NCBI RefSeq assembly: GCF_003674095.1
Contig: NZ_RDBF01000012.1
Location: forward strand, 62,001 to 126,000
Direction of reading: 5' to 3'
Origin: Aeromicrobium phragmitis
GTDB taxonomy: Bacteria; Actinomycetota; Actinomycetes; Propionibacteriales; Nocardioidaceae
Length of the DNA stretch: 64,000 nucleotides
Within the stretch, counting starts at the first letter, position 1; every line of letters starts with the position of its first letter. Below, one piece after another: positions 45,998 to 56,059 of this stretch. The notes under the pieces were generated by a model. That model did no database searches, was not told the DNA's origin, and saw only the letters and a program-made list of their open reading frames with translations. The position numbers were made by a program, and so were the translations under genes.

Positions 45998-47041
45998 ATG
46001 ATCGACTGGAAGTTCGCCCAGCGAACCGCCGAGCGGTGGGGCCGTCCCGGTCCGGAGGTGACCGGCCCCGAGGTCGCGGCCGTGGTCGCCGAGCTGCGCG
46101 AGGCCGCTACCCGGGCTGTGCAACCGGTGGCCGATCACACGGGACTCACCGCGCGGGACTCCTCGCCCGTGCTCGTGGTCGACCGCCCGCGGTGGGTCGA
46201 GGCGAATCTCGAGACCTTCCGGACGGTCATGGATCCCGTCACGGACAAGCTCAGCGCGACCCGTGCGCAGCAGCCGAGCGCGCTCGGTGCCGGCGTGGGC
46301 GCCAAGATCGCCGGGGCGGAGCTCGGCGCGCTCATGGCCTTCTTGTCCTCCAAGGTGCTCGGGCAGTTCGATCCGTTCTGGGAGGACGGTGCCGCCGGCG
46401 GACGCCTGCTGCTCGTGGCGCCGAACATCCTTCACGTGGAGCGCGAGCTGGGCGTGGACCCGTCGGACTTCCGCCAGTGGGTCTGCCTGCATGAGGAGAC
46501 CCATCGCGCCCAATTCACCGGCGTCCCGTGGATGCGCGGACATCTGCGGGGACTGATCGACGACTTCATCGAGGCGACCGACCTGTCGGAGGGCGCGGTC
46601 GGCACCGCGCTCGGCGACGCACTCGCAGAGGTCGTCAAGATCGTCCGCGGACAGTCCGATGCCTCGCTGTCCGATGTGTTCCAGAACGAGCAGCAGACGC
46701 GCGTCGTGGATCAGATGACCGGGCTGATGTCGCTTCTCGAAGGCCACGCGGACGTCGTCATGGACGCCGCCGGCCCGGAGCTGATCGGCTCGGTCAGCCG
46801 GATCCGGCGCAAGTTCGACCAGCGCCGGCGCGGCGGATCGGAGCTGTCGAAGATCGTCCGCCGCCTGCTCGGCCTCGAAGCCAAGATGAGCCAGTACCGC
46901 GATGGCGCGATCTTCGTCCGGAAGGTCACCTCCACGGTCGGTGCGGACGGCTTCGCGGCGGTGTGGGCAGAACCGGCGAACCTGCCGAGCAAAGCCGAGA
47001 TCCACGATCCCGACGCGTGGGTGGCGCGCGTCCACGGCTGA
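45998..47041 (+). CDS. zinc-dependent metalloprotease (zincin_2 family)
   Basis: 347 residues. The zinc motif HEETH lies at 165-169 in VCLHEETHRAQFTG. Other family segments are FRTVMDPVTDK, GAKIAGAELGALMAFLSSKVLGQFDPF and SLLEGHADVVMDA, the last probably giving the third ligand. In F420-producing actinobacteria it is listed as a coenzyme F420 biosynthesis-associated protein, but its substrate is unknown. The stop overlaps the tilS start (TGATG). Confidence 0.87.
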   Translation: MIDWKFAQRTAERWGRPGPEVTGPEVAAVVAELREAATRAVQPVADHTGLTARDSSPVLVVDRPRWVEANLETFRTVMDPVTDKLSATRAQQPSALGAGVGAKIAGAELGALMAFLSSKVLGQFDPFWEDGAAGGRLLLVAPNILHVERELGVDPSDFRQWVCLHEETHRAQFTGVPWMRGHLRGLIDDFIEATDLSEGAVGTALGDALAEVVKIVRGQSDASLSDVFQNEQQTRVVDQMTGLMSLLEGHADVVMDAAGPELIGSVSRIRRKFDQRRRGGSELSKIVRRLLGLEAKMSQYRDGAIFVRKVTSTVGADGFAAVWAEPANLPSKAEIHDPDAWVARVHG

Positions 47042-47997
47042 TGGGCGGGCGACTCGAACCGGTCGTGGCGCGAGCGCGCGCCCTCGTCCGGGACGCCATC
47101 GCCGCCGACGACCGGCCCCTCCTCGTCGCGCTCTCGGGAGGCGCGGACTCCCTCGCCCTGGCGGCCGTCACCGCGTTCGTGGCGAGAAAGTCGTCGAGAA
47201 CGGCCCGCGCCGTCGTCATCGACCACGGGCTCCAGCCGGGTTCGGACCGGATCGCGGCGCACGCCGCCGAACAGGCGGAACGGCTGGGGCTCGCGTCGAG
47301 GGTCGTCGCCGTCGACGTAGCGGCGGCGGACGAGGGAATCGAGTCGGCAGCGCGGCGGGTGCGATATGCGGCGCTCGAGGCCGATGCCGCCGTCGACGAC
47401 GCTCTCGTCCTGCTGGCCCACACGCTGGACGACCAGGCCGAGACGGTGCTGCTGGGCCTGGGACGCGGTTCCGGACCGCGCTCGATCGCCGGGATGCCGG
47501 CCCGCGATGGTCGCTGGGTCCGTCCCTTCCTGCGGCTCCGCCGAGCCGAGACCGAATCGATCTGCCGAGCCCACGAGCTGACCTGGTGGGACGACCCGCA
47601 CAATCTCGATCCGAGATTCCGTCGGGTCCGCATTCGTCAGGAGCTCCTCCCGCTCATGGACGACGTGCTCGGGGGGGGAGTCGCCGCCGCGCTGGCGCGG
47701 ACGGCCGATCTGGTCCGGGCGGACACCGAGATGCTCGATGTGCTCGCCGAGCGCGCCCACACCGACGACGCCGAAGCCCTGCGCGCGATGCCGGCCGCGC
47801 TGCGCTTGCGCGTACTGCGCCGGCTCGCCCTGGGCGGGGGCGCGGCAGCCGGGGAGTTATCGGCCGAGCATCTGGCGCGGGTCGACGAGCTCGTGACCGA
47901 CTGGCGCGGCCAGCAGCGCGTCGAGCTTCCCGGTCACGTGAGCGTGGTGCGGTCCGGGAACCGGCTCCGCTGCATTCGTACCCCTGTGGCAGGCTGA
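47041..47997 (+). CDS. tilS: tRNA(Ile)-lysidine synthetase
   Basis: 318 residues. PP-loop [16 protein letters not shown] (about 28-43), then [25 protein letters not shown] and [10 protein letters not shown]. It attaches lysine to C34 of the minor tRNA-Ile so that it reads AUA. The gene contains an 8-G run near 47671 (LGGG) that keeps the frame. A CAGGCT hexamer formed by its last codons may drive hpt. Confidence 0.92.
   Translation: MGGRLEPVVARARALVRDAIAADDRPLLVALSGGADSLALAAVTAFVARKSSRTARAVVIDHGLQPGSDRIAAHAAEQAERLGLASRVVAVDVAAADEGIESAARRVRYAALEADAAVDDALVLLAHTLDDQAETVLLGLGRGSGPRSIAGMPARDGRWVRPFLRLRRAETESICRAHELTWWDDPHNLDPRFRRVRIRQELLPLMDDVLGGGVAAALARTADLVRADTEMLDVLAERAHTDDAEALRAMPAALRLRVLRRLALGGGAAAGELSAEHLARVDELVTDWRGQQRVELPGHVSVVRSGNRLRCIRTPVAG
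47990..47995 (+). promoter_or_regulatory. -10-like element before hpt
   Basis: CAGGCT within the end of tilS, exactly 6 nt before the hpt GTG. Confidence 0.4.
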
Positions 47998-48001
47998 ATC
48001 C

Positions 48002-48556
48002 GTGGACGTCGAACACGTAGAGCACGACATCGATCGCACCCAGCCCCTCTACACCGAGGAGCAGATCCAGGCCCGGCTCGCCGAGATGGCTCGGCAGATC
48101 GAGGCCGACTACGAGGGCGAGGATCTCCTGCTCGTGGGCGTCCTCAAGGGAGCCGTCATGGTCATGGCCGATCTCGCCAGGGCGCTGGAGCGCCACGTCG
48201 AGATCGACTGGATGGCGGTCTCCTCCTACGCCGGCACCCGGTCCTCGGGCGTCGTGCGCATCCTCAAGGATCTCGACACCTCCCTCGAGGGTCGGCACGT
48301 GCTGATCGTCGAGGACATCATCGACACCGGCCTGACGTTGTCCTGGCTCGTCGCCAACCTCAAGTCCCGCGGTCCGGCATCCGTCGAGGTGGCCACCCTG
48401 CTGCGCAAGCCCGAGGCGCTGGAGATGCCGGTCGACGTCAAGTACGTCGGCTTCGACATCCCCAACGCGTTCGTGATCGGCTACGGTCTGGACTTCAACG
48501 AGAAGTACCGCAACTTGCGCAGTATCGGCACACTGGCTGAGCACGTCTACTCCTGA
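48002..48556 (+). CDS. hpt: hypoxanthine phosphoribosyltransferase
   Basis: 184 residues. PRPP-binding motif [19 protein letters not shown]-terminal [19 protein letters not shown], and C-terminal [24 protein letters not shown]. It salvages hypoxanthine and guanine. It lies 4 nt after tilS and 19 nt before ftsH, the conserved actinobacterial order. GTG start. Confidence 0.95.
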   Translation: MDVEHVEHDIDRTQPLYTEEQIQARLAEMARQIEADYEGEDLLLVGVLKGAVMVMADLARALERHVEIDWMAVSSYAGTRSSGVVRILKDLDTSLEGRHVLIVEDIIDTGLTLSWLVANLKSRGPASVEVATLLRKPEALEMPVDVKYVGFDIPNAFVIGYGLDFNEKYRNLRSIGTLAEHVYS

Positions 48557-48575
48557 ACGGACTTCCTGGCACCGC

Positions 48576-50591
48576 ATGAACGTCAAGCGACTCTTCAAGG
48601 GCCCCTGGCTCTGGATCCTCCTCATCGCGATCCTCGTGATCGTGGTGCTCAACCTCTCCTCGGGTGCCGACGGCTACCGCGAAGTCAAGACCGCGACGAT
48701 GATCGGGTACTTCGAGGACGAGGAGATCAAGGACGTCACGTTCGTCGAGGGCGAGCAGGAGATCCGCGCGACGCTCAAGGGCGACGACGAGGAGCAGGTC
48801 AAGGCCACCTGGCTCGGTGAGCAGCAGAGCAGCGGCCTCGTCGAGCAGGCGCAGCAACAGGTCGACGACGGCGACATGGACAGCTACAACGTCGAGGTCC
48901 CGCGCAGCAACCCGCTGCTGTCGCTGCTCGGCACGATGCTCCCGCTCATCATCTTCTTCCTGCTGTTCTTCTGGCTGCTGACGTCGATGCAGGGCGGCGG
49001 CGGCCGGGTCATGCAGTTCGCCAAGTCCAAGGCGAAGCTCATGAGCAAGGACACCCCCAAGACGACGTTCGCCGACGTCGCGGGCGCCGACGAGGCCATC
49101 GAGGAACTCGGCGAGATCAAGGAGTTTCTCCAGGAGCCGGCCAAGTTCCAGGCAGTCGGTGCCAAGATCCCCAAGGGCGTCCTGCTCTACGGTCCTCCCG
49201 GCACGGGCAAGACGCTGCTGGCCCGGGCGGTCGCCGGCGAGGCGGGTGTGCCGTTCTACTCGATCTCCGGCTCCGACTTCGTCGAGATGTTCGTCGGCGT
49301 CGGGGCATCCCGCGTCCGCGACCTGTTCGAGCAGGCCAAGGAGAACGCCCCCGCCATCGTCTTCATCGACGAGATCGACGCGGTCGGCCGGCATCGTGGC
49401 ACCGGCATGGGCGGCGGTCACGACGAACGCGAGCAGACCCTGAACCAGCTGCTCGTGGAGATGGACGGATTCGACGTCCGCGGCGGGGTCATCCTCATCG
49501 CCGCGACCAACCGTCCTGACGTCCTCGACCCGGCGCTGCTGCGCCCGGGCCGCTTCGACCGGCAGATCTCCGTCGAGGCTCCCGACCTCGCGGGCCGCAC
49601 CCACATCCTCAAGGTCCACGCCCGCGGTAAGCCGATGGGACCGGACGTCGACCTGGAATCGGTCGCCCGGCGCACGCCCGGCTTCTCCGGTGCCGACCTC
49701 GCCAACGTCCTCAACGAGGCCGCGCTGCTCACGGCGCGCAGCAGCAAGACGGTCATCGACAACGCAGCGCTCGATGAGGCCATCGACCGCGTCATCTCCG
49801 GACCGCAGAAGCGCACGCGCCTGATGAACGAGCACGAGCGCCTCGTGACGGCCTACCACGAGGGGGGTCACGCACTCGTGGCCGCGGCCCTGCCGCAGAG
49901 CGACCCCGTCCACAAGATCACCATCCTGCCGCGCGGGCGGGCGCTCGGCTACACGATGGTGCTCCCCGACGAGGACAAGTACTCGCAGACCCGCGCCGAG
50001 TTGCTCGACAAGCTGGCGTACATGCTCGGCGGTCGGGCGGCCGAGGAGCTCGTCTTCCACAACCCGACGACGGGTGCCGGCAACGACATCGACAAGGCCA
50101 CGAACCTGGCCCGTGCGATGGTGACGCAGTACGGCATGAGCTCGCGGATCGGGGCGATCCGCTTCGGCGAAGACCACTCGCAGCCGTTCCTCGGACGTGA
50201 TCTCGGCAGCTCGCGGAACTACTCCGAATCGGTCGCCGCGGCGATCGACGAGGAGATCGCGGCCCTCATCGGTCACGCCCACCAGGAGGCCTTCGACATC
50301 CTCCATGAGAACCGTGACGTGCTTGACGCGCTCGTCGTGGAACTCATGGAGAAGGAGACCCTCGACAAGGCTCAGGTCGCGCGGATCTTCGAGCCGCTGC
50401 GCCGACGCGAGGTGCGTCCCGCGTGGACCGGGTCCGAGTCGCGCGTCCCGTCCGAGCAGCCGCCGGTCATGATCCCGGCCAGCACCGGCGACGAGCCCGC
50501 CGAGGATCGCGAGGAGGGCATCATCGTCGGCCCGGACTCGGAGTCCGACGCGCCGTCGAGCGACACCCCCGAGTCCCGAGACGGAGCATGA
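48576..50591 (+). CDS. ftsH: ATP-dependent zinc metalloprotease FtsH
   Basis: 671 residues. Two membrane helices (about 11-28 and 120-141) flank a periplasmic-side domain. The AAA module has Walker A GPPGTGKT (about 206), [13 protein letters not shown] and the second region of homology [21 protein letters not shown]. The protease site is HEGGH (about 428) in [14 protein letters not shown]. It degrades misassembled membrane proteins and short-lived regulators. The acidic C-terminal tail ([15 protein letters not shown]) is low complexity. The stop overlaps folE. Confidence 0.96.
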   Translation: MNVKRLFKGPWLWILLIAILVIVVLNLSSGADGYREVKTATMIGYFEDEEIKDVTFVEGEQEIRATLKGDDEEQVKATWLGEQQSSGLVEQAQQQVDDGDMDSYNVEVPRSNPLLSLLGTMLPLIIFFLLFFWLLTSMQGGGGRVMQFAKSKAKLMSKDTPKTTFADVAGADEAIEELGEIKEFLQEPAKFQAVGAKIPKGVLLYGPPGTGKTLLARAVAGEAGVPFYSISGSDFVEMFVGVGASRVRDLFEQAKENAPAIVFIDEIDAVGRHRGTGMGGGHDEREQTLNQLLVEMDGFDVRGGVILIAATNRPDVLDPALLRPGRFDRQISVEAPDLAGRTHILKVHARGKPMGPDVDLESVARRTPGFSGADLANVLNEAALLTARSSKTVIDNAALDEAIDRVISGPQKRTRLMNEHERLVTAYHEGGHALVAAALPQSDPVHKITILPRGRALGYTMVLPDEDKYSQTRAELLDKLAYMLGGRAAEELVFHNPTTGAGNDIDKATNLARAMVTQYGMSSRIGAIRFGEDHSQPFLGRDLGSSRNYSESVAAAIDEEIAALIGHAHQEAFDILHENRDVLDALVVELMEKETLDKAQVARIFEPLRRREVRPAWTGSESRVPSEQPPVMIPASTGDEPAEDREEGIIVGPDSESDAPSSDTPESRDGA

Positions 50592-51151
50592 GCGTCGACG
50601 TGCCCCGGGCGGAGGCCGCGGTCCGTGAGCTGCTCGCCGCGATCGGTGAAGATCCCGATCGCGAGGGCCTGCGTGACACGCCGGCCCGGGTCGCACGCTC
50701 GTACGCCGAGCTCGTGGCCGGGCTCGACCAGAACCCCGCCGACGTCCTGACCGCCTCCTTCGATGTCGGCCACGACGAACTCGTGCTGGTGAAGGACATC
50801 GAGGTCTGGTCGTTGTGCGAGCACCATCTGGTGCCGTTCTTCGGCGTCGCGCATGTCGGATACATCCCGTCCGAGCGCGGCAAGGTCACCGGTCTGTCCA
50901 AGCTCGCCCGGCTGGTCGACGTGTATGCGCGTCGTCCGCAGGTGCAGGAGCGGCTGACCGCGCAGATCGCCGAGGCGCTCGTCGAACAGCTGCAGCCGCG
51001 CGGCGCCCTCGTGGTCATCGAGGCCGAGCATCTGTGCATGACGATGCGGGGGGTGCGCAAGGGCGGCGCCAAGACGATCACCAGCGCCGTACGTGGCCAG
51101 CTCCGCGATCCGGCGACCCGTGCGGAGGCCATGGGCCTCATCACCGCGTAA
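50588..51151 (+). CDS. folE: GTP cyclohydrolase I
   Basis: 187 residues, type IA. Zinc ligands in [13 protein letters not shown] and [13 protein letters not shown], plus [21 protein letters not shown]. It makes dihydroneopterin triphosphate, the first step in folate synthesis. Coupled to ftsH by ATGA and followed by folP, folB and folK. Confidence 0.96.
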   Translation: MSVDVPRAEAAVRELLAAIGEDPDREGLRDTPARVARSYAELVAGLDQNPADVLTASFDVGHDELVLVKDIEVWSLCEHHLVPFFGVAHVGYIPSERGKVTGLSKLARLVDVYARRPQVQERLTAQIAEALVEQLQPRGALVVIEAEHLCMTMRGVRKGGAKTITSAVRGQLRDPATRAEAMGLITA

Positions 51152-51154
51152 CGT
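51149..51154 (+). promoter_or_regulatory. -10 element of leaderless folP
   Basis: TAACGT overlapping the folE stop codon, exactly 6 nt before the folP GTG, suggesting an internal promoter. Confidence 0.45.
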
Positions 51155-51160
51155 GGCGGC

Positions 51161-52006
51161 GTGACCCCTCAGCTGCCAAGCCTGCCCACGTGGGGCCGGT
51201 GTGCCGTGATGGGCGTCGTCAACGTCACCCCCGACTCGTTCTCCGACGGCGGCCGCTGGTTCGACACCGACACTGCCATCGCCCACGGCTTGGAGCTCGT
51301 CGCCCGGGGCGCCGATCTCGTCGACGTGGGCGGTGAGTCGACTCGGCCGGGAGCCGTGCGGGTGGATCCGGGCGAGGAGCAGCGGCGCGTGTTGCCGGTG
51401 ATCCGCGCGCTGGCCGCTCAGGGCGTCGCGATATCCGTCGACACGATGAACGCCGAGACCGCCGAGCGGGCGCTCGACGCGGGGGCCCGGGTGCTCAACG
51501 ACGTCTCCGGAGGCCGGGCGGACCCGCGGATGACGGCCGTCGCAGCAGACGCGGGAGTGCCGTTCGTGGTCATGCACTGGCGCGCCCATTCCGCTCACAT
51601 GCAGCAGCACACCGAGTACCACGACGTCGTCGCCGACGTGCTGGAGGAACTGCAACGCCAGATCGACGACGCCGTCGCGGCGGGAATCGACCCGGCCAAC
51701 ATCATCACCGATCCCGGCCTCGGCTTCTCGAAGACCGGAGCTCAGAACTGGGAGCTGCTCGCCAACCTCGACGCCTTCGGCACCCTCGGCTTTCCTCTGC
51801 TGGTCGCCGCGAGCCGTAAGCGGTTCCTCGGAGAGTTGCTCGCCGAGGACGGGGCGTTGCGGCCGACCGACGAGCGCGAGGACGCCACCGCGGCGATCAG
51901 CACGCTCGCGGCGCTGGCCGACGTGTGGGCGGTGCGGGTGCACGAGCCGCGACCGTCGGCGGACGCAGTACGGGTGGTCGCGCGGATGCGGGAGGCGGGG
52001 GTATGA
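51161..52006 (+). CDS. folP: dihydropteroate synthase
   Basis: 281 residues. Signatures VMGVVNVTPDSFSDGG, DVGGESTRPGA, VLNDVSGGRADP, and ITDPGLGFSKT are diagnostic. It condenses p-aminobenzoate with the pterin diphosphate and is the sulfonamide target. GTG start; stop overlaps the NTF2-like gene. Confidence 0.96.
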   Translation: MTPQLPSLPTWGRCAVMGVVNVTPDSFSDGGRWFDTDTAIAHGLELVARGADLVDVGGESTRPGAVRVDPGEEQRRVLPVIRALAAQGVAISVDTMNAETAERALDAGARVLNDVSGGRADPRMTAVAADAGVPFVVMHWRAHSAHMQQHTEYHDVVADVLEELQRQIDDAVAAGIDPANIITDPGLGFSKTGAQNWELLANLDAFGTLGFPLLVAASRKRFLGELLAEDGALRPTDEREDATAAISTLAALADVWAVRVHEPRPSADAVRVVARMREAGV

Positions 52007-52431
52007 CACGCGACGTCCTCGCGGCGCACCGCGCCTTCTACGACGCGATCGAGACCGGCGATCTCGATCTCATGACCTCGCTCTGGGTCGACGACCCGGC
52101 GGTGACCTGCGTGCACCCGGCGGCGCCGCCGCTGCACGGTACCGAGACGGTGCTGCGCTCCTGGGCCGTGCTCATGGCGCAGATCGAGTACATCCAGTTC
52201 TTCCTCACCGACATCGAGATCACGACGTTTCCCGTGGGCGACGAACAGCCGACGAGCGCGCTCGTGGTGTGCACCGAGAACATCCTCTCCGACGGCGAGA
52301 CGAGCGAGTCGTTCACGGGCGGCGCCGCCATCTGCTCCAGCCTGCTGGTGCGCGACGGACGGCGCTGGCGGTTCTGGTCCCGGCACGCGTCCCCCGTGGC
52401 CATCGCCGAGCCGGGTGAGGAGGCGGTCTGA
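52003..52431 (+). CDS. NTF2-like (SnoaL/DUF4440-type) protein inside the folate operon
   Basis: 142 residues, a single cone-shaped NTF2 fold: LAAHRAFYDAIETGDLDLMTSLWVDDPAVTCVHPAAPPLHGTETVLRSW..., ending DGRRWRFWSRHASP. Such proteins bind or isomerise small ligands. Overlap with folP and folB (ATGA and TGATG) shows it is part of the folate operon, but no folate step is missing that it would obviously fill. Confidence 0.82.
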   Translation: MTRDVLAAHRAFYDAIETGDLDLMTSLWVDDPAVTCVHPAAPPLHGTETVLRSWAVLMAQIEYIQFFLTDIEITTFPVGDEQPTSALVVCTENILSDGETSESFTGGAAICSSLLVRDGRRWRFWSRHASPVAIAEPGEEAV

Positions 52432-52805
52432 TGGCAGCAGACTCCCTCGACCGCATCCGCCTGGAAGGTCTCGCGGCGCACGGCCACCACGGCTTGTTCG
52501 AGCACGAACGGCGTGACGGGCAGCGTTTCGTCGTGGACGTCGAACTGGCGTTGCCCCTGGAACGCGCGGCACGGAAAGGTGACCTCGCGGCGACGGTCGA
52601 CTACGGTGTGCTGGCCGAGCGCATCCACGAGGTCATCACCGGGGACCCCGTCGATCTCATCGAGACACTCGCGCTCCGTATAGTGAACGTGTGCCTCGAG
52701 CATGAGGCCGTGCGCTGGGCCAGCGTCACGGTGCACAAGCCCGAGGCCCCGATACGGGTGGCGTTCTCCGACGTCGCCGTCACGATAGAGCGGAGTAAAG
52801 AGTGA
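52431..52805 (+). CDS. folB: dihydroneopterin aldolase
   Basis: 124 residues. LEGLAAHGHHGLFEHERRDGQRFVVDVEL and TVDYGVLAERIHEVITGDPVDLIETLA contain the conserved Tyr/Glu/Lys region, with VHKPEAPI near the C-terminus. It cleaves dihydroneopterin to hydroxymethylpterin. Overlaps folK. Confidence 0.94.
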   Translation: MAADSLDRIRLEGLAAHGHHGLFEHERRDGQRFVVDVELALPLERAARKGDLAATVDYGVLAERIHEVITGDPVDLIETLALRIVNVCLEHEAVRWASVTVHKPEAPIRVAFSDVAVTIERSKE

Positions 52806-53365
52806 CCGAATCGCCCACGCCGTACGTTCTCGACGCGGACACGATGACCGGTGGCATGCGCCCGATCCGGCAAGCCGTCCTGTCCATCGGATCGAACCTG
52901 GGTGATCGCGCCGGACGTCTGCAGGGTGCCGTGTCGGCACTGGAGGACACGCCGGAAGTCACCGTGGTCGCCATCTCCTCGGTCTATGAGACCGAGCCGG
53001 TCGGTGCGCCGGAGGATTCCGGCAAGTTCCTCAACGCCATCGTCCTCATCGACACCACGCTCACGGTCCACACGCTGTTAGACCGCGCCATGGCCATCGA
53101 AGACGCCTTCGGGCGTGAACGCGGCGAGCCGGGTGCCCCGCGCACCCTCGACGTCGACATCATCGTGGTGGGCGACCGCATCGCCGACGACGAGCAGCTC
53201 ACGCTGCCGCACCCGCGCGCCCATGAGCGCGCCTTCGTGCTCGTGCCGTGGCTCGAGGTCGACCCTGAGGGCGAGATCCCGGGCAAGGGCTTCGTCGCCG
53301 ACCTCATCGGCGACATCGACACCTCGGGTGTCGTGAAGCGCGAGGACGTCGAGATCATCTTGTGA
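52802..53365 (+). CDS. folK: HPPK (hydroxymethyldihydropterin pyrophosphokinase)
   Basis: 187 residues. LSIGSNLGDRAGRLQGAV, SSVYETEPVG, FLNAIVLIDT and RTLDVDIIVVGD, PHPRAHERAFVLVPWLEV are the HPPK signatures. A 23-residue N-terminal extension precedes the usual start, so an internal ATG near 52844 or 52856 is possible. GTG 52802 overlaps the folB stop codon. Confidence 0.94.
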   Translation: MTESPTPYVLDADTMTGGMRPIRQAVLSIGSNLGDRAGRLQGAVSALEDTPEVTVVAISSVYETEPVGAPEDSGKFLNAIVLIDTTLTVHTLLDRAMAIEDAFGRERGEPGAPRTLDVDIIVVGDRIADDEQLTLPHPRAHERAFVLVPWLEVDPEGEIPGKGFVADLIGDIDTSGVVKREDVEIIL

Positions 53366-53372
53366 CGTCGCC

Positions 53373-53852
53373 ATGAGGCGGGCCAAGCGTAGTTCGGCGC
53401 TCTACGTCACGGCGCTTCTCGCGGTCGGACTCGTCATCGGCCGCTTGCTTCCGCCGCTGGCCGTGCGCTTCGAGGGCCAGGCACCGCGGCCCAGCTGGGC
53501 CGCGGCCGTCATCCTCGCCACCGGTGCGGTCATCGTCGGCGCGCTGGCCTGGAACACGTGGCAGACGCTGCATCGTCGTCACCTGACGATCCACGTGGAC
53601 CGGGCCATCCAGCTGCTGGCGATCGCCAAGTCGTGCGTCATGGTGGGGGCGGTCTTCGCCGGTGGCTATGGCGGGTTCGCCCTGGCCTACATCGACGTCG
53701 ACAGCGTGCTCGCCCGCGAACGTCTCCTGCACGCCGGCGCGGCGGCGATCGCCGCCGGACTCCTGCTCGCCGCCGCTCTCGTCCTGGAGTGGGCGTGTCA
53801 GCTGCCCGGCGACGACGACGAGAACAAGGACACCGCCGCCTCTCCGGCCTGA
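53373..53852 (+). CDS. DUF3180 membrane protein
   Basis: 159 residues with four membrane helices: LYVTALLAVGLVIGRLLPPLA, AAVILATGAVIVGALAW, AIQLLAIAKSCVMVGAVFAGGYGGFALAY, AAAIAAGLLLAAALVLEWACQLP. DUF3180 regularly follows folK in actinobacteria (as Rv3605c does); its function is unknown. An acidic cytoplasmic tail ends the protein. Confidence 0.85.
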   Translation: MRRAKRSSALYVTALLAVGLVIGRLLPPLAVRFEGQAPRPSWAAAVILATGAVIVGALAWNTWQTLHRRHLTIHVDRAIQLLAIAKSCVMVGAVFAGGYGGFALAYIDVDSVLARERLLHAGAAAIAAGLLLAAALVLEWACQLPGDDDENKDTAASPA

Positions 53853-53899
53853 CCGCACCCGCGCCGAAGCCGGTTCCGCTGCGCGCCCAGCCCCCGCGA

Positions 53900-53950
53900 G
53901 TGGTGCAGATTCGCGCCCGCTGTGGCGGTTCCGTCGCGAATCTGCACCAC
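53900..53950. terminator. 16-bp perfect inverted repeat between convergent genes
   Basis: GTGGTGCAGATTCGCG (53900-53915) and CGCGAATCTGCACCAC (53935-53950) form a perfect stem with a 19-nt loop; a third partial copy AATCTGCACCACTCG follows at about 53960. It lies between DUF3180 and the convergent DUF885 gene. Confidence 0.65.
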
Positions 53951-53988
53951 CCGGCGAGAAATCTGCACCACTCGTCGGAGCGGCACCG

Positions 53989-55632
53989 TCAGCCGAGCAG
54001 CGCCTCGCGGAGCGTGCCGAGCCCGACGCTGCCGATCCCCAGCGCGTCGGCGTGGAACCGCTTGAGGTCGTTGCCGTGGCGCGCCACCCAGTCGTCGCGC
54101 AGCCGTTCCCACTCGCGCTGGCCCACCTTGTACGAGGGAGCCTGCCCGGCCCAGCCGAGGTAACGGTTCGCTTCGAAGTGCACGAAACTCTCGTTCATGT
54201 TGACGTGCTGGGCCAGGAACGGGAACGCGTCGTCGCCGGTCCACGTGCCGGTGCCGTCGGGCTTCGGCAGGCCCAGATGCACCCCGATGTCGAGCACCAC
54301 GCGAGCGGCGCGCATGCGCTGGCCGTCCAGCATTCCGAGCCGGTCGGCGGGCGTGGCGAGGTAACCGAGCTCGTCCATGAGCCGTTCGGCGTACAGCGCC
54401 CAGCCCTCGCCGTGACCGGAGTTCCAGTTGAACCGCCGCCACGCGTTGAGCTGGTGGTGCTCTGCCACCGCGAGCCCGAGCTGCAGGTGGTGACCCGGCA
54501 CGCCCTCGTGGTACACGGTGGTCAACTCGCGCCAGGTGTCGAAGCGCGTCACCCCGGCGGGCACGCTCCACCACATGCGCCCGGGCCGCGCGAAGTCCTC
54601 GGTGGGCGGGGTGTAGTAGATGCCGCCCTCGTCGGTGGGCGCGATCATGCACTCGAGGCGACGCAGCGGTTCGGGAATGTCGAAATGAGTCGCCCCGAGT
54701 TCGGCGACGGCCCGGTCGCTGACGCGCTGCATCCATTCCTGCAGTGCGGCGGTGCCTTCGAGCTGCATGGCGGGGTCGGTCTCCAGGTGGGCGATCGCCT
54801 CGCCGACGGTCGCGCCGGGAAGGATCTCGTCGGCGATCGCTTCCTGCTCGGCCACCATACGGGCGAGTTCTTCGATGCCCCACGCGTACGTCTCGTCGAG
54901 ATCGATCTCCATGCCGACGAACCCACGGGACGCGAGGGCGTAGAGATCGCGGCCCACGGCGTCGTGCGTCGTGGCCGCGGGGGCGAGCTCGCGTTCGAGG
55001 AAGTCGGCCAGCCGGACGTAGGCGGCACTCGCATCGGCTGCAGAGGACTCGAGTTCGGCGCGGCGGCCCTCCGGTCCGCGCCGGGCGAGGCCGGCGAAGA
55101 AGTTGTCCGATTGCGTCTGCTTGCGGGCCTGGGCCAGCACCTCCGTCACCTGGCGGACCGCGGGAGTGTTGCCCGCCTCGATGCCGGACTCGAGCGAGGC
55201 GACGTACCCGTCGATCGCGGCCGGCACCTGCCGCATCCGCAGTGCGACGTGCTCCCAGTCGTCGTCGGTGTCGGTGGACATGAGGTCGAAGATGTCGCGA
55301 AGGTTCTGCGTGGGGGAGGCGATCACGTTGAGGTCGCGCTGCCAGAACCCCGCCTCGTACTGCTCGACGGCGAGCTCGAGGGTCCGCACGAGCTCGGCCT
55401 GCGTCACCCGGTCCACATCGTCGACGACGTCCGTGCGTCGGGCGGCGGCCAGCGTCGAGCGCGCAGCCTCCGCCGCGGCAGCGTGACCCTCGGGGGAGTG
55501 GTCCGTGTACTGGCCCTCGCGACCGGGGCGGCCGAGTTCGACGTGCAGTTCGGGGTTCAGTTCCAGCAGGGTCTCCAACCACTGCTCGGCAAGGCGGTCC
55601 ATGGCGGTCGCGGTACGCGTCGCTTTGGTCAT
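53989..55632 (-). CDS. DUF885 family metallopeptidase-like protein
   Basis: 547 residues, largely helical. The metal motif HEGVPGHHLQLG and the downstream GHGEGWALYAERLMDELGYL match DUF885 proteins, which are distant M3-like zinc carboxypeptidase/dipeptidase relatives. No signal peptide is evident. The start at 55632 is supported by a TAGGGT -10 6 nt upstream. Confidence 0.88.
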   Translation of the reverse strand: MTKATRTATAMDRLAEQWLETLLELNPELHVELGRPGREGQYTDHSPEGHAAAAEAARSTLAAARRTDVVDDVDRVTQAELVRTLELAVEQYEAGFWQRDLNVIASPTQNLRDIFDLMSTDTDDDWEHVALRMRQVPAAIDGYVASLESGIEAGNTPAVRQVTEVLAQARKQTQSDNFFAGLARRGPEGRRAELESSAADASAAYVRLADFLERELAPAATTHDAVGRDLYALASRGFVGMEIDLDETYAWGIEELARMVAEQEAIADEILPGATVGEAIAHLETDPAMQLEGTAALQEWMQRVSDRAVAELGATHFDIPEPLRRLECMIAPTDEGGIYYTPPTEDFARPGRMWWSVPAGVTRFDTWRELTTVYHEGVPGHHLQLGLAVAEHHQLNAWRRFNWNSGHGEGWALYAERLMDELGYLATPADRLGMLDGQRMRAARVVLDIGVHLGLPKPDGTGTWTGDDAFPFLAQHVNMNESFVHFEANRYLGWAGQAPSYKVGQREWERLRDDWVARHGNDLKRFHADALGIGSVGLGTLREALLG

Positions 55633-55638
55633 GTCCCG

Positions 55639-55644
55639 ACCCTA
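55639..55644 (-). promoter_or_regulatory. -10 element of leaderless DUF885 gene
   Basis: TAGGGT on the minus strand, 6 nt before the ATG. Confidence 0.5.
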
Positions 55645-55668
55645 TGACGCGGCGGCGGACCTCGTCTC

Positions 55669-55674
55669 TACGCT
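55669..55674 (+). promoter_or_regulatory. -10 element of leaderless sterol-carrier-like gene
   Basis: TACGCT, 6 nt before the GTG at 55681; divergent from the DUF885 promoter 25 nt away. Confidence 0.5.
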
Positions 55675-55680
55675 GGCTCC

Positions 55681-56028
55681 GTGGCACGTCGTCTCACGCC
55701 TCTTACCGCAGCCGAGTTCGCAGCCCTGTGCGAGCGCATCGACGCCGGCACGGCCGACCGCTCGGATCTCAAGGCGGCGACCAAGCACCTGCTTGCGCTT
55801 CTCGTGCAGCGGGCGCCGGGTACGAGTGTCGAGGTCCGCGTGCCGCCGTTCGCCGCCGTGCAGTGCATCGCCGGCGCGCGGCACACCCGCGGGACACCGC
55901 CGGCCGTCGTCGAGATGGACGCCGGCACCTGGATCGCCCTCGCCCGCGGCCAGCTCGAGTGGAGCGAGGCGCAAGTGCGCGCCAGCGGGGAGCGTTCCGA
56001 CCTCAGCCCTTATCTGCCGCTGGCCTGA
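55681..56028 (+). CDS. sterol carrier family (SCP_3-like) protein
   Basis: 115 residues. [22 protein letters not shown], then [30 protein letters not shown] and [16 protein letters not shown] match the actinobacterial sterol-carrier-like family. It probably binds a hydrophobic ligand; none is known. GTG start supported by the leaderless -10. Confidence 0.85.
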   Translation: MARRLTPLTAAEFAALCERIDAGTADRSDLKAATKHLLALLVQRAPGTSVEVRVPPFAAVQCIAGARHTRGTPPAVVEMDAGTWIALARGQLEWSEAQVRASGERSDLSPYLPLA

Positions 56029-56059
56029 CCCGCACCCGCTACCCAGAAGCGTCGCCCGA

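Noticed and set aside
47671..47678. 8-G run in tilS as a phase-variation tract
   Set aside because: Frame is intact and encodes a plausible Gly run; one homopolymer in a housekeeping gene of a G-rich genome is weak evidence for switching.
53662..55647. 661-codon plus-strand frame over the DUF885 gene
   Set aside because: Antisense shadow of a recognisable peptidase; composition typical of mirrored high-GC coding sequence.
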